Of a DNA stretch of 5,195 bases, positions 1 to 5,195 are shown in pieces. Both the position numbers and the translations under genes were made by a program. The notes under the pieces are model-generated. The model was given only the letters and a program-made list of their open reading frames with translations, had not been told where the DNA came from and did not search any database. The stretch's first letter is position 1; every line of letters begins with the position of its first letter. The DNA comes from Woeseia sp. (lineage in GTDB: Bacteria; Pseudomonadota; Gammaproteobacteria; Steroidobacterales; Woeseiaceae), in assembly GCA_018701055.1 (NCBI GenBank), contig JABIUH010000165.1, positions 1 through 5,195 of the forward strand. The letters are read 5' to 3'.

Positions 1-21
1 TCCTGTTGGTCTCTGTTTCAT
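1..21 (-). CDS. Start of an unidentified gene directly downstream of the sigma-like gene (7 codons only)
   Basis: An ATG at 21-19 opens a frame (MKQRPTG...) that runs out of the window. It is called because a strong Shine-Dalgarno GAGGAG (32-27) sits five bases upstream, and because it begins only 14 bases after the stop of the sigma-like gene, so the two are probably co-transcribed. Seven residues give no clue to function. From what is known of ECF loci, an anti-sigma factor would be a common partner. A separate region-4 protein is another possibility, because the upstream gene lacks that region. Both are guesses from position only. Confidence 0.6.
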
Positions 22-26
22 CTCAA

Positions 27-32
27 CTCCTC
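27..32 (-). promoter_or_regulatory. Ribosome binding site of the downstream partial gene
   Basis: The minus strand reads GAGGAG, then five bases, then ATG at 21-19. This is the main reason for treating the ATG as a real start and not as a continuation of the sigma gene in another frame. That frame has a TGA just upstream of the site, overlapping its first base, so the two coding regions are separate as written. Confidence 0.6.
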
Positions 33-35
33 AGC

Positions 36-350
36 TTAGGATGAACAAAAACTCTCTCTTAAACCAGATCTATATCTGTCCCATAGGCGCTGACGGCGTA
101 CAGGCTGACGAAATCGACTGCGTGCGACATTGTGCACGACGCCAAATACGAAAGTCTTCAAAGCCGATTGGTTGTCGAATTTTTCCCGACCGCTCAGAAG
201 TTCTACGTAGGCCTGCTGCATCAGATCTTCCGCAACCGCATTGTCAAATCCGCACCGCGACAGAGACCAGCCAAACAACTCGCCATGAATATCTTCCAGT
301 GCCGTTTTGGATATGTGCGGGTTATTGTCCAGCACATCATGGTCCTTCAT
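36..350 (-). CDS. Short ECF-like sigma factor with region 2 only (104 aa)
   Basis: The protein resembles the N-terminal half of an ECF (sigma-70 family) RNA polymerase sigma factor. Residues about 18-60 look like regions 2.1-2.2, the part that binds core polymerase (HGELFGWSL, then AEDLMQQAYVELLSG). Residues 65-81 (KTFVFGVVHNVARSRFR) look like regions 2.3-2.4, which melt and read the -10 element. A basic stretch (RQPVRRQRLWDRYR) follows and the protein stops at residue 104. ECF factors are usually around 160-200 residues and carry a region 4 helix-turn-helix that reads the -35 element; it is absent here. The two other frames also close within a few codons past this point, so a single frameshift next to the stop does not recover it inside the window. 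The start is firm: ATG at 350-348 with GGAGG four bases upstream. It could be a degraded gene, a split sigma factor, or a stand-alone region-2 regulator. Confidence 0.7.
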   Translation of the reverse strand: MKDHDVLDNNPHISKTALEDIHGELFGWSLSRCGFDNAVAEDLMQQAYVELLSGREKFDNQSALKTFVFGVVHNVARSRFRQPVRRQRLWDRYRSGLRESFCSS

Positions 351-354
351 GGAT

Positions 355-359
355 CCTCC
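355..359 (-). promoter_or_regulatory. Ribosome binding site of the sigma-like gene
   Basis: GGAGG on the minus strand is followed by ATCC and then ATG at 350-348. It is a near-consensus site with short spacing. It fixes the start and argues that the short reading frame is still translated. Confidence 0.65.
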
Positions 360-440
360 AGAATATTGGTGGTTCCGGGGACTGATGCATATGACAGCTC
401 GGTCGGATTCAGCATTGGCGTAATGCGCACGGACTAGAGG

Positions 441-461
441 GTAAGAGTCTATGACTCTGAC
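441..461. repeat. REP-like palindrome, copy 1 (imperfect)
   Basis: The arms are GTAAGAGTC (441-449) and GACTCTGAC (453-461) around the loop TAT. They pair with one mismatch (443 against 459), and one more G-C pair can be added at 440/462. It matches copy 2 at 19 of 21 positions, the differences being one arm base and the middle loop base. Short intergenic palindromes in pairs are typical of REP or BIME-type elements in Gammaproteobacteria; the family assignment is an inference. Confidence 0.65.
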
Positions 462-526
462 CTCCTTTTGACCTCGCCTCCAGGGCCGAAGTCACAGTCT
501 TAGGGCCGAGTAGCGCTTCCTTCGGG

Positions 527-547
527 GTCAGAGTCTGTGACTCTGAC
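527..547. repeat. REP-like palindrome, copy 2 (perfect 9-bp arms)
   Basis: GTCAGAGTC (527-535) and GACTCTGAC (539-547) pair perfectly around the loop TGT. It starts 21 bases past the stop of the symporter gene, so it would form a stem-loop at the 3' end of the operon transcript. There is no T-run after the stem on the minus strand, so it is not a canonical rho-independent terminator. It could still protect the transcript end or slow polymerase, as REP elements do elsewhere. Confidence 0.75.
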
Positions 548-568
548 GCTAATCAACGAGTCGTGACG

Positions 569-1963
569 CTATTTCGTTGAGCCCATTCTGGCGTTGATTA
601 TCGCGATGAAAAACGGTAGCAGTCTTTCGGCTACGTCGCCAGGCGTATTGGGAAAAAACGAGATGAGTACCGTTAGTCCAAAGCCTGTCACCATTGCTGC
701 AAGAGTAGCGGTAGATGAAACAGTTCTGCCCACCAGCCGCATGATCAAAATCGGCCCAAACGCCGAACCTGCTGCAGACCACGCAAACAGGACACGCGAA
801 AATATGTCTGCACGCCACACTAGCGCGAGCGTCGTCGCAAGGATCAGCACCGCGACAATAGTGGTTCGAGTACCTGCCAAGCCACCACCGCGATTCCCAT
901 CCGCCAAATTCCAGTCGTAGGAAATCGCCGAGGCGGCAACCAGCAACTGACTATCGGCCGTCGACATAATCGCGGACAACACGGCGGCGAGCATGACTCC
1001 TGATATAACAGCAGGCAAAAGCTCGGTTGCCGTGTGAAATAAAACTTGTTCCGAATCACCAAGATCCACAAACAAAACACGAGCGCTCAAACCCAACAGC
1101 AACATTCCAGCATAAACGATGGCGGCCCACGCCAACGCAATCACCCGCCCTTGCCGCAACGCGTTATCGTCTTTGAGCGCCATGAATCGATTCACGACGT
1201 GCGGTTGCCCTGGATAGCCTACACCGATGCCGAAAAGACCAATGACGAAAAACACCGTTACGATTGCGCTTGTACCCATTGGCGAACCAACGTCACCGAT
1301 CGCAGCCAGTCCGTTCGCAAGGTCGCCGAAACCGCCAACTGCAGACAAAGCGACGGCAGGTAACACAATACTCGCGACGACCATCAAAACACCTTGTATC
1401 GAGTCCGTTACGCTAACCGCCCAAAATCCACCGAGCAATGTGTAGAGCAACACAATAGCTGCACCAATGATGATGCTGGTTTGTTTGGAGATACTGAAAA
1501 CCGACTCAAAGGCTTTGCCGGCTGCCTCGAACTGCGACGCGATATAAAAGGTAAAACAAAAAACAATGATTGCAGCCGCGATTCGAAGAATGAGTTTTCT
1601 TTGCGGGCCAATCCCAGCCGGGGCAACCACCTCACTCAACGTTACCGCATTTTCACTTTGCGCCAAGCGTTTCAATCGTGGTGCGACCCATACCCAATTC
1701 AACAGGAAGCCACCCACCGTTGCTGGAAACAGCCACAAGGCAGGTATTCCCCACGCATAGGCGGCACCACTCACGCCAAGCAAAGTCCAGGCTGATGAAG
1801 AGCTCGCCGACGCACTAATTGCCGCGACCCAAGGACCTAGCCCTCTACCCGCAAGAAAAAAATCCGCTACGTTCTTGTTACGGCCTCTAGCCCAAAGACC
1901 GACACCAACCAAAATCAGGTTATAAAAAACCAGCGTGATAAGTACGGAAGTTGTTCTGTCCAA
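569..1963 (-). CDS. Sodium/solute symporter, PutP-like (SSS family), 464 aa
   Basis: This is an inner-membrane transporter of the solute:sodium symporter family, which couples Na+ entry to uptake of a small organic solute. The whole length is hydrophobic, with about 12-13 membrane segments. PutP-like landmarks are the serine-rich stretch SASASSSSAW (50-59) in the first core helix, GGFWAVSVTDSIQG (178-191), GYPGQPHVVNRFMA (249-262), STADSQLL (334-341, where Ser334-Thr335 match the Na+-binding Ser-Thr of PutP), and FAWSAAGSAFGP (393-404). The length is slightly under PutP (about 500), and the C-terminus ends naturally after TPGDVAERLLPFF. The start is TTG at 1963-1961, because no ATG or GTG lies nearby in frame and the residues after it fit the family. 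The site is 11 bases after the upstream stop with only a weak AGG ahead, so translation probably depends on coupling. Substrate is unknown: proline, another amino acid or a carboxylate are all possible. Confidence 0.9.
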   Translation of the reverse strand: MDRTTSVLITLVFYNLILVGVGLWARGRNKNVADFFLAGRGLGPWVAAISASASSSSAWTLLGVSGAAYAWGIPALWLFPATVGGFLLNWVWVAPRLKRLAQSENAVTLSEVVAPAGIGPQRKLILRIAAAIIVFCFTFYIASQFEAAGKAFESVFSISKQTSIIIGAAIVLLYTLLGGFWAVSVTDSIQGVLMVVASIVLPAVALSAVGGFGDLANGLAAIGDVGSPMGTSAIVTVFFVIGLFGIGVGYPGQPHVVNRFMALKDDNALRQGRVIALAWAAIVYAGMLLLGLSARVLFVDLGDSEQVLFHTATELLPAVISGVMLAAVLSAIMSTADSQLLVAASAISYDWNLADGNRGGGLAGTRTTIVAVLILATTLALVWRADIFSRVLFAWSAAGSAFGPILIMRLVGRTVSSTATLAAMVTGFGLTVLISFFPNTPGDVAERLLPFFIAIINARMGSTK

Positions 1964-1974
1964 TTCAGTGAAAC

Positions 1975-3123
1975 CTAGTCTTCTTCGAGACGGTTGTACT
2001 CTCGAAGTATGTTTTTCAGCATCTCGTGATCAATGTTTTTGACGGTGTTGCCGCGATTGCCAGTCATGTCTCGGCCCGCAATTAACGCATTGGTAATCGC
2101 TTCTTCTGTTGCCTGAACCGTTGCAGTGAACAACGCTCCAACTTCTTCGTTTGGTAGAGTATCAATCGAAACTCCCGCGCTCGCCTGGTTCGCATTTTCA
2201 TTCGCCGTCGAGAATGCAATGAAAATATCGCCAGAACCATTTCCCGCAGTACTGCCTGTTCGTGAGAGGCCTAGCGCCGCACGTCGCGTCAGGCGTTTGA
2301 GTTGATGTGGCAGCAATGGCGCGTCGGTGCCAACCACGATGATAATTGAGCCGGCTTCCGTATTGTCTGGCAACACGGCAGAAAACACCATGTCCTCACG
2401 AATGTGCTCTCCAACCGGCACACCAGCAACAATGAGTTCATCACGTCGACCGAAGTTCGCCTGGACGAGCACACCAACCGTATAACGTTCGCCCGCTGCT
2501 TCGGTCACACGCGAGGATGTACCCGTGCCACATTTGAATTCGAAGCAATTCATGGCGGTGCCGCCGCCAACATTTCCCTCTGCGACGGGACCACTTTCGG
2601 CCGCTTCAATCGCAGCTGCCGCATGCTCTGGCCGCACATGGAATCCGTTTATGTCATTCAAGTAGCCATCCCAGGTTTCTGCAATCACAGGGAGCGACCA
2701 CCAAAAACCCGACGAATCCGCCGCACCGTTCTCAAATCGCCAACGAATAGTGCCCTCATGCACGGCACCAATACTGTGCGTATTGGTAATCATAATTGGG
2801 CCTTCGATGAATCCGGATTCTTCCACCCATGTCGTACCGGTCATCTCGCCGTTACCATTCAAAGAGAACCAACCGCCGAATACCGGCTTGGAATTCGTTT
2901 CATCTCCGCGAGGTAAAATCGCGGTTACGCCGGTGCGAACGGCTTTATTGTCAGGCAAATCGGCAAGGATCGTTTCGAAGCCCACGGTAACGCCTGGCAC
3001 ATCCGTAATCGCGTTGTAGGGTCCGGGTTCGCCAGCAAATGGAATTCCCAAATCACGTGCACGTGGCTCGGCACCTAGTGCGACAAGCGGTAGAAAAAGA
3101 CAAATAACGACGAATGTTTTCAT
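1975..3123 (-). CDS. Exported P1-family peptidase (DmpA/BapA-like aminopeptidase), 382 aa
   Basis: The product is a member of the P1 (S58) family. Known members (DmpA L-aminopeptidase/D-esterase, BapA beta-peptidyl aminopeptidase) release N-terminal residues from small peptides, amides or esters, and some act on beta-amino acid peptides. They are Ntn-type enzymes that cut themselves into two chains. A signal peptide is visible at residues 1-17 or 18 (MKTFVVICLFLPLVALGA). The mature part opens with the typical RARDLGIPFAGEPGPYNAITDVPGVTVG. GNVGGGTAMNCFEFKCGTGTSSR (183-205) is the conserved Gly-rich block, written here only by its ends: GNVGGG and GTGTSSR. The expected self-cleavage site is Gly258-Ser259 (EAGSIIIVVGTDAPL), making Ser259 the nucleophile. 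GNGSGDIFIAFST (294-306) supplies the second conserved Ser/acid pair. Its ATG overlaps the upstream stop (ATGA), so it is translationally coupled to the ureohydrolase. The length is as expected for the family plus a signal peptide. Confidence 0.9.
   Translation of the reverse strand: MKTFVVICLFLPLVALGAEPRARDLGIPFAGEPGPYNAITDVPGVTVGFETILADLPDNKAVRTGVTAILPRGDETNSKPVFGGWFSLNGNGEMTGTTWVEESGFIEGPIMITNTHSIGAVHEGTIRWRFENGAADSSGFWWSLPVIAETWDGYLNDINGFHVRPEHAAAAIEAAESGPVAEGNVGGGTAMNCFEFKCGTGTSSRVTEAAGERYTVGVLVQANFGRRDELIVAGVPVGEHIREDMVFSAVLPDNTEAGSIIIVVGTDAPLLPHQLKRLTRRAALGLSRTGSTAGNGSGDIFIAFSTANENANQASAGVSIDTLPNEEVGALFTATVQATEEAITNALIAGRDMTGNRGNTVKNIDHEMLKNILREYNRLEED
3120..3123 (-). other. ATGA stop/start overlap coupling ureohydrolase and peptidase genes
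   Basis: The TGA of the ureohydrolase (3122-3120) and the ATG of the peptidase (3123-3121) share bases. No good Shine-Dalgarno precedes the ATG, so ribosomes finishing the first gene probably start the second. This implies linked amounts of the two exported proteins. Confidence 0.85.
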
Positions 3124-4538
3124 TGATCGTGACCATGTTCAGTGGTGAGTGGGCTTAAGTAATTCGGATCCGTAATCCCAAGTTTGCGCATAGCGATGCC
3201 CGTTAAACATTCCTGCAAAATACGATTGGAATTTTGCGCAGTTGTATACCCCGGATCGACAAGTGGATTTAGCTCAACAAGCTCAAACCCAACGATATGC
3301 TTTGACGCACAAAGACCCCGTACGATCGGAAAGACTTCGCGTGTTGTTAGACCGCCCGGTTCCGGTGTGCCAGTGCCCGGCATGTAAGCCGGATCAAGCA
3401 CGTCAATGTCGAACGAAATATATATGTGCTCCGGCCCATCTTCCATTGCTTCTTTAAACACGCGTTCTTTCACCGCATCCCAACCGTCTTTCTCAATTTC
3501 GGCCATCGGGTGATAGCGCAACCCTTGCTCTTGCATCCATTCGAAGCCAGCGCGACCTGGCCAGGAGCCGCGTAGGCCTACCTGAATAAAGTTCTTTCCG
3601 GGAACGAGCTTTTCGTTGAACAAGCGTCGCACCGGCTGGCCATGTGACAATAGATGCGACCCGCTATCGCCGGCGTCGTAGTGGGCGTCAAAATGTATGA
3701 CGCCAACGTTGCCGGCACCGTACACATCTACAACACCGGCCACGTCGGGATACATCAGCGAATGATCTCCACCGACGATCATCGGAATAGTGCCCGATGC
3801 TGCAACATCTCTAACCATGCTACGAATGTGCTCAAGGCTGCGCTCAGTGCTCAGCTGATCGACGTTAATGTCACCGTAATCGACGATATTGAGTTCATTG
3901 AATGGCGAGACCTGCGTATGCATATGCGGCAGATTACTCATTCCTGTGCCCCCGTAAATGCTGCCTGTACGCAGAGCGCGAGGGCCAAAGGCGGCGCCTC
4001 TAAAACCTGTGCCCATGTCCAGACCGATGCCCATGATGGCGACGTCAATCTCACCCGCGACCAAGTCCGCAGGTGTCAGAGCAATCGGCAAGTTGAAAAA
4101 TGTTGGGATACCGAGTTTGGGGCCTTCGCGTAAATAACGATTGATGTTGATCGGCCCGTCTTCCCGCGGTGTATCGAACTCCTTGGGTCGCAGCGTTTTC
4201 CAGCCGTTAAAACCCCGGTCTTCTGTATTAAGCGGAATAGCAGCCATATCAGTTTCAGGATTGAATGCGGCAAGCTCCTGAACGCGAATCATCGCATCGA
4301 TATAGCCTTCGATCTCTTCGGGCGTTTTGCTTTTAAAGCGCCTGAATAAGATGTCGTGACTGCCCGCGAACTGAAAGATGCGCGGGCCGCGGATGAAATC
4401 GACTTTTTCATCTGCAATGCCTTCTACTTTTTCATCAATGAAGTCCGGCAAGTCCACCGGCTCGAATTCTTGCGCCTGAGCGGCTGCCGTGAAGGCGCAT
4501 AATATGGAAACGGAAAGCCAAAGAAACCTTGAAATCAT
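3120..4538 (-). CDS. Exported ureohydrolase (arginase/agmatinase superfamily), 472 aa
   Basis: The family hydrolyses a guanidino group to urea plus an amine, using two Mn2+ (sometimes Ni2+) ions. Metal ligands are all present: His259 (GGDHS), Asp284, His286 and Asp288 (DAHYD), and Asp377 and Asp379 (SFDIDVLDP). Also seen are the agmatinase-type entry motif MGTGFRGAAFGPRALR (175-190), the active-site SHG with His299, PGTGTPEPGGLTTRE (387-401) and a C-terminal FELVELNP with Glu422. The start is ATG at 4538-4536, chosen because AAAGG lies seven bases upstream and it opens a clean Sec signal peptide (MISRFLWLSVSILCAFTAAAQA, cut near Ala22, here 22 residues described by their ends MISRFLW and AAAQA). 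A GTG at 4595 would bury this signal. About 140 residues precede the catalytic core, much longer than in cytosolic agmatinases (around 300 aa). The substrate could be agmatine, a guanidino acid, guanidine or another compound; it cannot be told from sequence. It is first in the operon. Confidence 0.9.
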   Translation of the reverse strand: MISRFLWLSVSILCAFTAAAQAQEFEPVDLPDFIDEKVEGIADEKVDFIRGPRIFQFAGSHDILFRRFKSKTPEEIEGYIDAMIRVQELAAFNPETDMAAIPLNTEDRGFNGWKTLRPKEFDTPREDGPININRYLREGPKLGIPTFFNLPIALTPADLVAGEIDVAIMGIGLDMGTGFRGAAFGPRALRTGSIYGGTGMSNLPHMHTQVSPFNELNIVDYGDINVDQLSTERSLEHIRSMVRDVAASGTIPMIVGGDHSLMYPDVAGVVDVYGAGNVGVIHFDAHYDAGDSGSHLLSHGQPVRRLFNEKLVPGKNFIQVGLRGSWPGRAGFEWMQEQGLRYHPMAEIEKDGWDAVKERVFKEAMEDGPEHIYISFDIDVLDPAYMPGTGTPEPGGLTTREVFPIVRGLCASKHIVGFELVELNPLVDPGYTTAQNSNRILQECLTGIAMRKLGITDPNYLSPLTTEHGHDQ

Positions 4539-4795
4539 AGTGCGACCTTTGCGTTTTGATTTTTGTACGCCGATTTGCTGATGCCGTGGTTGCACGATCT
4601 TGATACGTTTGTCTTGGTTTGGATTGTGGAACCAGTGGCTAATTCGCGATCTGAATCAATGATACCGACAAAAAGGACGTTAATCCCCAATATATCCGTC
4701 AACTTGCAGGCCCTTTACCGGCACTACCTACCATTCTGGATCAATCGTGGCGGCGGGATTGGAAAAACGGACTAGCGAATATGAACGGTCAGCTA
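4539..4795. other. Gene-free leader upstream of the hydrolase/symporter operon
   Basis: The 257 bases between the tail-sheath stop and the ureohydrolase start should hold the operon promoter. The only promoter-like words on the minus strand are TTGACG (4702-4697) and an overlapping TATATT (4694-4689). They are too close to be a -35/-10 pair, and neither has a good partner, so no promoter is called. A small hairpin CGTG-CAAC-CACG lies near 4594-4583. The leader could be up to about 150 bases long if transcription starts near TATATT, enough for an RNA element, but I see no match to a known riboswitch. No hairpin plus T-run terminator is evident after the sheath gene. Confidence 0.5.
4546..4550 (-). 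promoter_or_regulatory. Ribosome binding site deciding the ureohydrolase start
   Basis: AAAGG on the minus strand is followed by seven bases and ATG at 4538-4536. It supports the start that gives a signal peptide, over the GTG 57 bases further upstream. Confidence 0.6.
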
Positions 4796-5195
4796 CTAAG
4801 CGACTTCAGCGTGCACAGGCGCAAATGCGGTCGTTGCAACGCGGAAACCGGTAACCGACTGATGCACGGTTAGCGAAACAGTCTGCGCAGAACCCGCCGG
4901 TCGGAATGCCAGCAGCAACGTAATACCTCGATCCGGGTCGATGACCTGCTGTCGCGAGCCGGTATCACACTGCACTAAGAAGTGATCATCCTCAAAAGCC
5001 CCTGAATCAGACAAAGCGCACATGAATGCGTGCACTTGATTGACGATGCGCTCAGCGGCGGATGGCACATTCGGCTCGAATACCGCCCAGCGGGTGGCAC
5101 GGTCAATTGCATTAGTGATCGTCAAACAGAGTCTGCGCGACGTCAGGCTGGCGAACTCGTCGCCGACTTGTGTTCCGTGTGTCAGCGTTACCGAA
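4796..5195 (-). CDS. Phage/contractile tail sheath-like protein, C-terminal part (132 residues in window)
   Basis: The frame is open to the window edge and ends at TAG 4798-4796. The piece SLTSRRLCLTITNAIDRATRWAVFEPN (shown here as SRRLCL, then AIDRATRWAVFEPN) matches the pattern of tail sheath C-terminal domains, where an RR-led helix is followed by a TRW/TQW-VFEPN signature. Next come a helix (PSAAERIVNQVHAFMCALSDSGAF), a strand HFLVQCD with the usual Cys-Asp, and closing beta strands (GITLLLAFRPAGSAQ...VSLTVHQSVTGFRV). Sheath subunits polymerise around an inner tube and contract to drive it through a membrane. The end differs from classic phage sheaths, which stop near APVKPAEF-I/V-F, by carrying about 30 extra residues. 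A TTG at 5125 could be mistaken for a start, but upstream codons stay open and in family. It may belong to a prophage, a tailocin or an extracellular contractile injection system; the rest lies outside the window. Confidence 0.75.
   Translation of the reverse strand, partial: SVTLTHGTQVGDEFASLTSRRLCLTITNAIDRATRWAVFEPNVPSAAERIVNQVHAFMCALSDSGAFEDDHFLVQCDTGSRQQVIDPDRGITLLLAFRPAGSAQTVSLTVHQSVTGFRVATTAFAPVHAEVA

Larger units (their letters stand above)
351..568. other. Gene-free region between the symporter and sigma-like genes
   Basis: This stretch of 218 bases has no convincing reading frame on either strand. It holds the 3' flank of the symporter gene, two REP-like palindromes (listed separately), and about 90 bases upstream of the sigma-like gene that should contain its promoter. 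I could not pick out a convincing -35/-10 pair. Between the palindromes, AGGGCCGA occurs twice, 20 bases apart (482-489 and 502-509). A further half-copy of the palindrome arm, GTCACAGTCT, lies at 491-500 and differs by one base from GTCAGAGTCT at 527-536. Confidence 0.6.

Noticed and set aside
22..90. A simple frameshift restoring region 4 of the sigma-like gene
   Set aside because: The frames near the end hit TAA or TGA within a few codons. The only frame left open is that of the next gene, which has its own ribosome binding site. Sequence beyond position 1 would be needed to rule it out fully.
527..547. Rho-independent terminator for the symporter operon
   Set aside because: The stem is perfect, but no T-run follows on the minus strand (or on the plus strand), and a near copy sits 86 bases away, so a repeat element fits better.
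2404..2916. A 170-codon plus-strand frame opposite the peptidase gene
   Set aside because: It lies entirely antisense to a well-supported P1 peptidase and has no family features; it is a shadow of that gene's codon pattern.
3654..4133. A 159-codon plus-strand frame opposite the ureohydrolase gene
   Set aside because: It is antisense to the catalytic core with its conserved metal motifs, and has no recognisable domain or ribosome binding site.
4539..4595. Extension of the ureohydrolase to a GTG at 4595 (19 extra residues)
   Set aside because: It would put a polar, basic stretch ahead of a clear signal peptide. The ATG at 4538 has a well-placed AAAGG.
4563..4775. A 70-codon plus-strand frame lying wholly in the leader upstream of the operon
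   Set aside because: It starts with TTG, has no Shine-Dalgarno, shows no recognisable domain, and lies opposite the expected promoter region. Chance is the simpler explanation.
4539..4795. Guanidine riboswitch (ykkC or mini-ykkC type) ahead of the ureohydrolase
   Set aside because: This was checked because of the guanidino chemistry. No paired hairpins with ACGR loops and no clear ykkC core were seen by eye; a covariance model search would settle it.

Overview
The window looks like a piece of a Gram-negative, probably gammaproteobacterial chromosome, and all supported genes lie on the minus strand. The organism call is an inference. It rests on two Sec-exported enzymes followed by a PutP-like sodium symporter, an ECF-type sigma factor, and a pair of REP-like palindromes. 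No marker gene in the window fixes the taxonomy.

Layout in the direction of transcription (high to low coordinates): (1) 5195-4796 is the 3' end of a gene whose product resembles the C-terminal domain of contractile tail sheath proteins. It is open through the window edge. (2) 4795-4539 is a gene-free leader of 257 bases. (3) 4538-569 is a tightly packed three-gene unit. It encodes a secreted ureohydrolase (arginase/agmatinase superfamily), a secreted P1-family peptidase (DmpA/BapA type, self-processing) and a sodium/solute symporter of the PutP type. The first two genes overlap by 4 bases (ATGA), and the symporter starts with TTG 11 bases after the peptidase stop. (4) 568-351 is a gene-free stretch with two 21-base palindromes (441-461 and 527-547) and the leader of the next gene. 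(5) 350-36 is a short ECF-like sigma factor that has region 2 but no region 4. (6) 21-1 is the first seven codons of another gene with its own good ribosome binding site.

The three-gene unit reads as a scavenging module. Two exported hydrolases would act outside the inner membrane, one on a guanidino compound and one on a small peptide, amide or ester. The symporter would bring a product into the cell. The actual substrate cannot be read from sequence. The two observations most worth following are this exported hydrolase pair with its transporter, and the sigma protein that ends before region 4.
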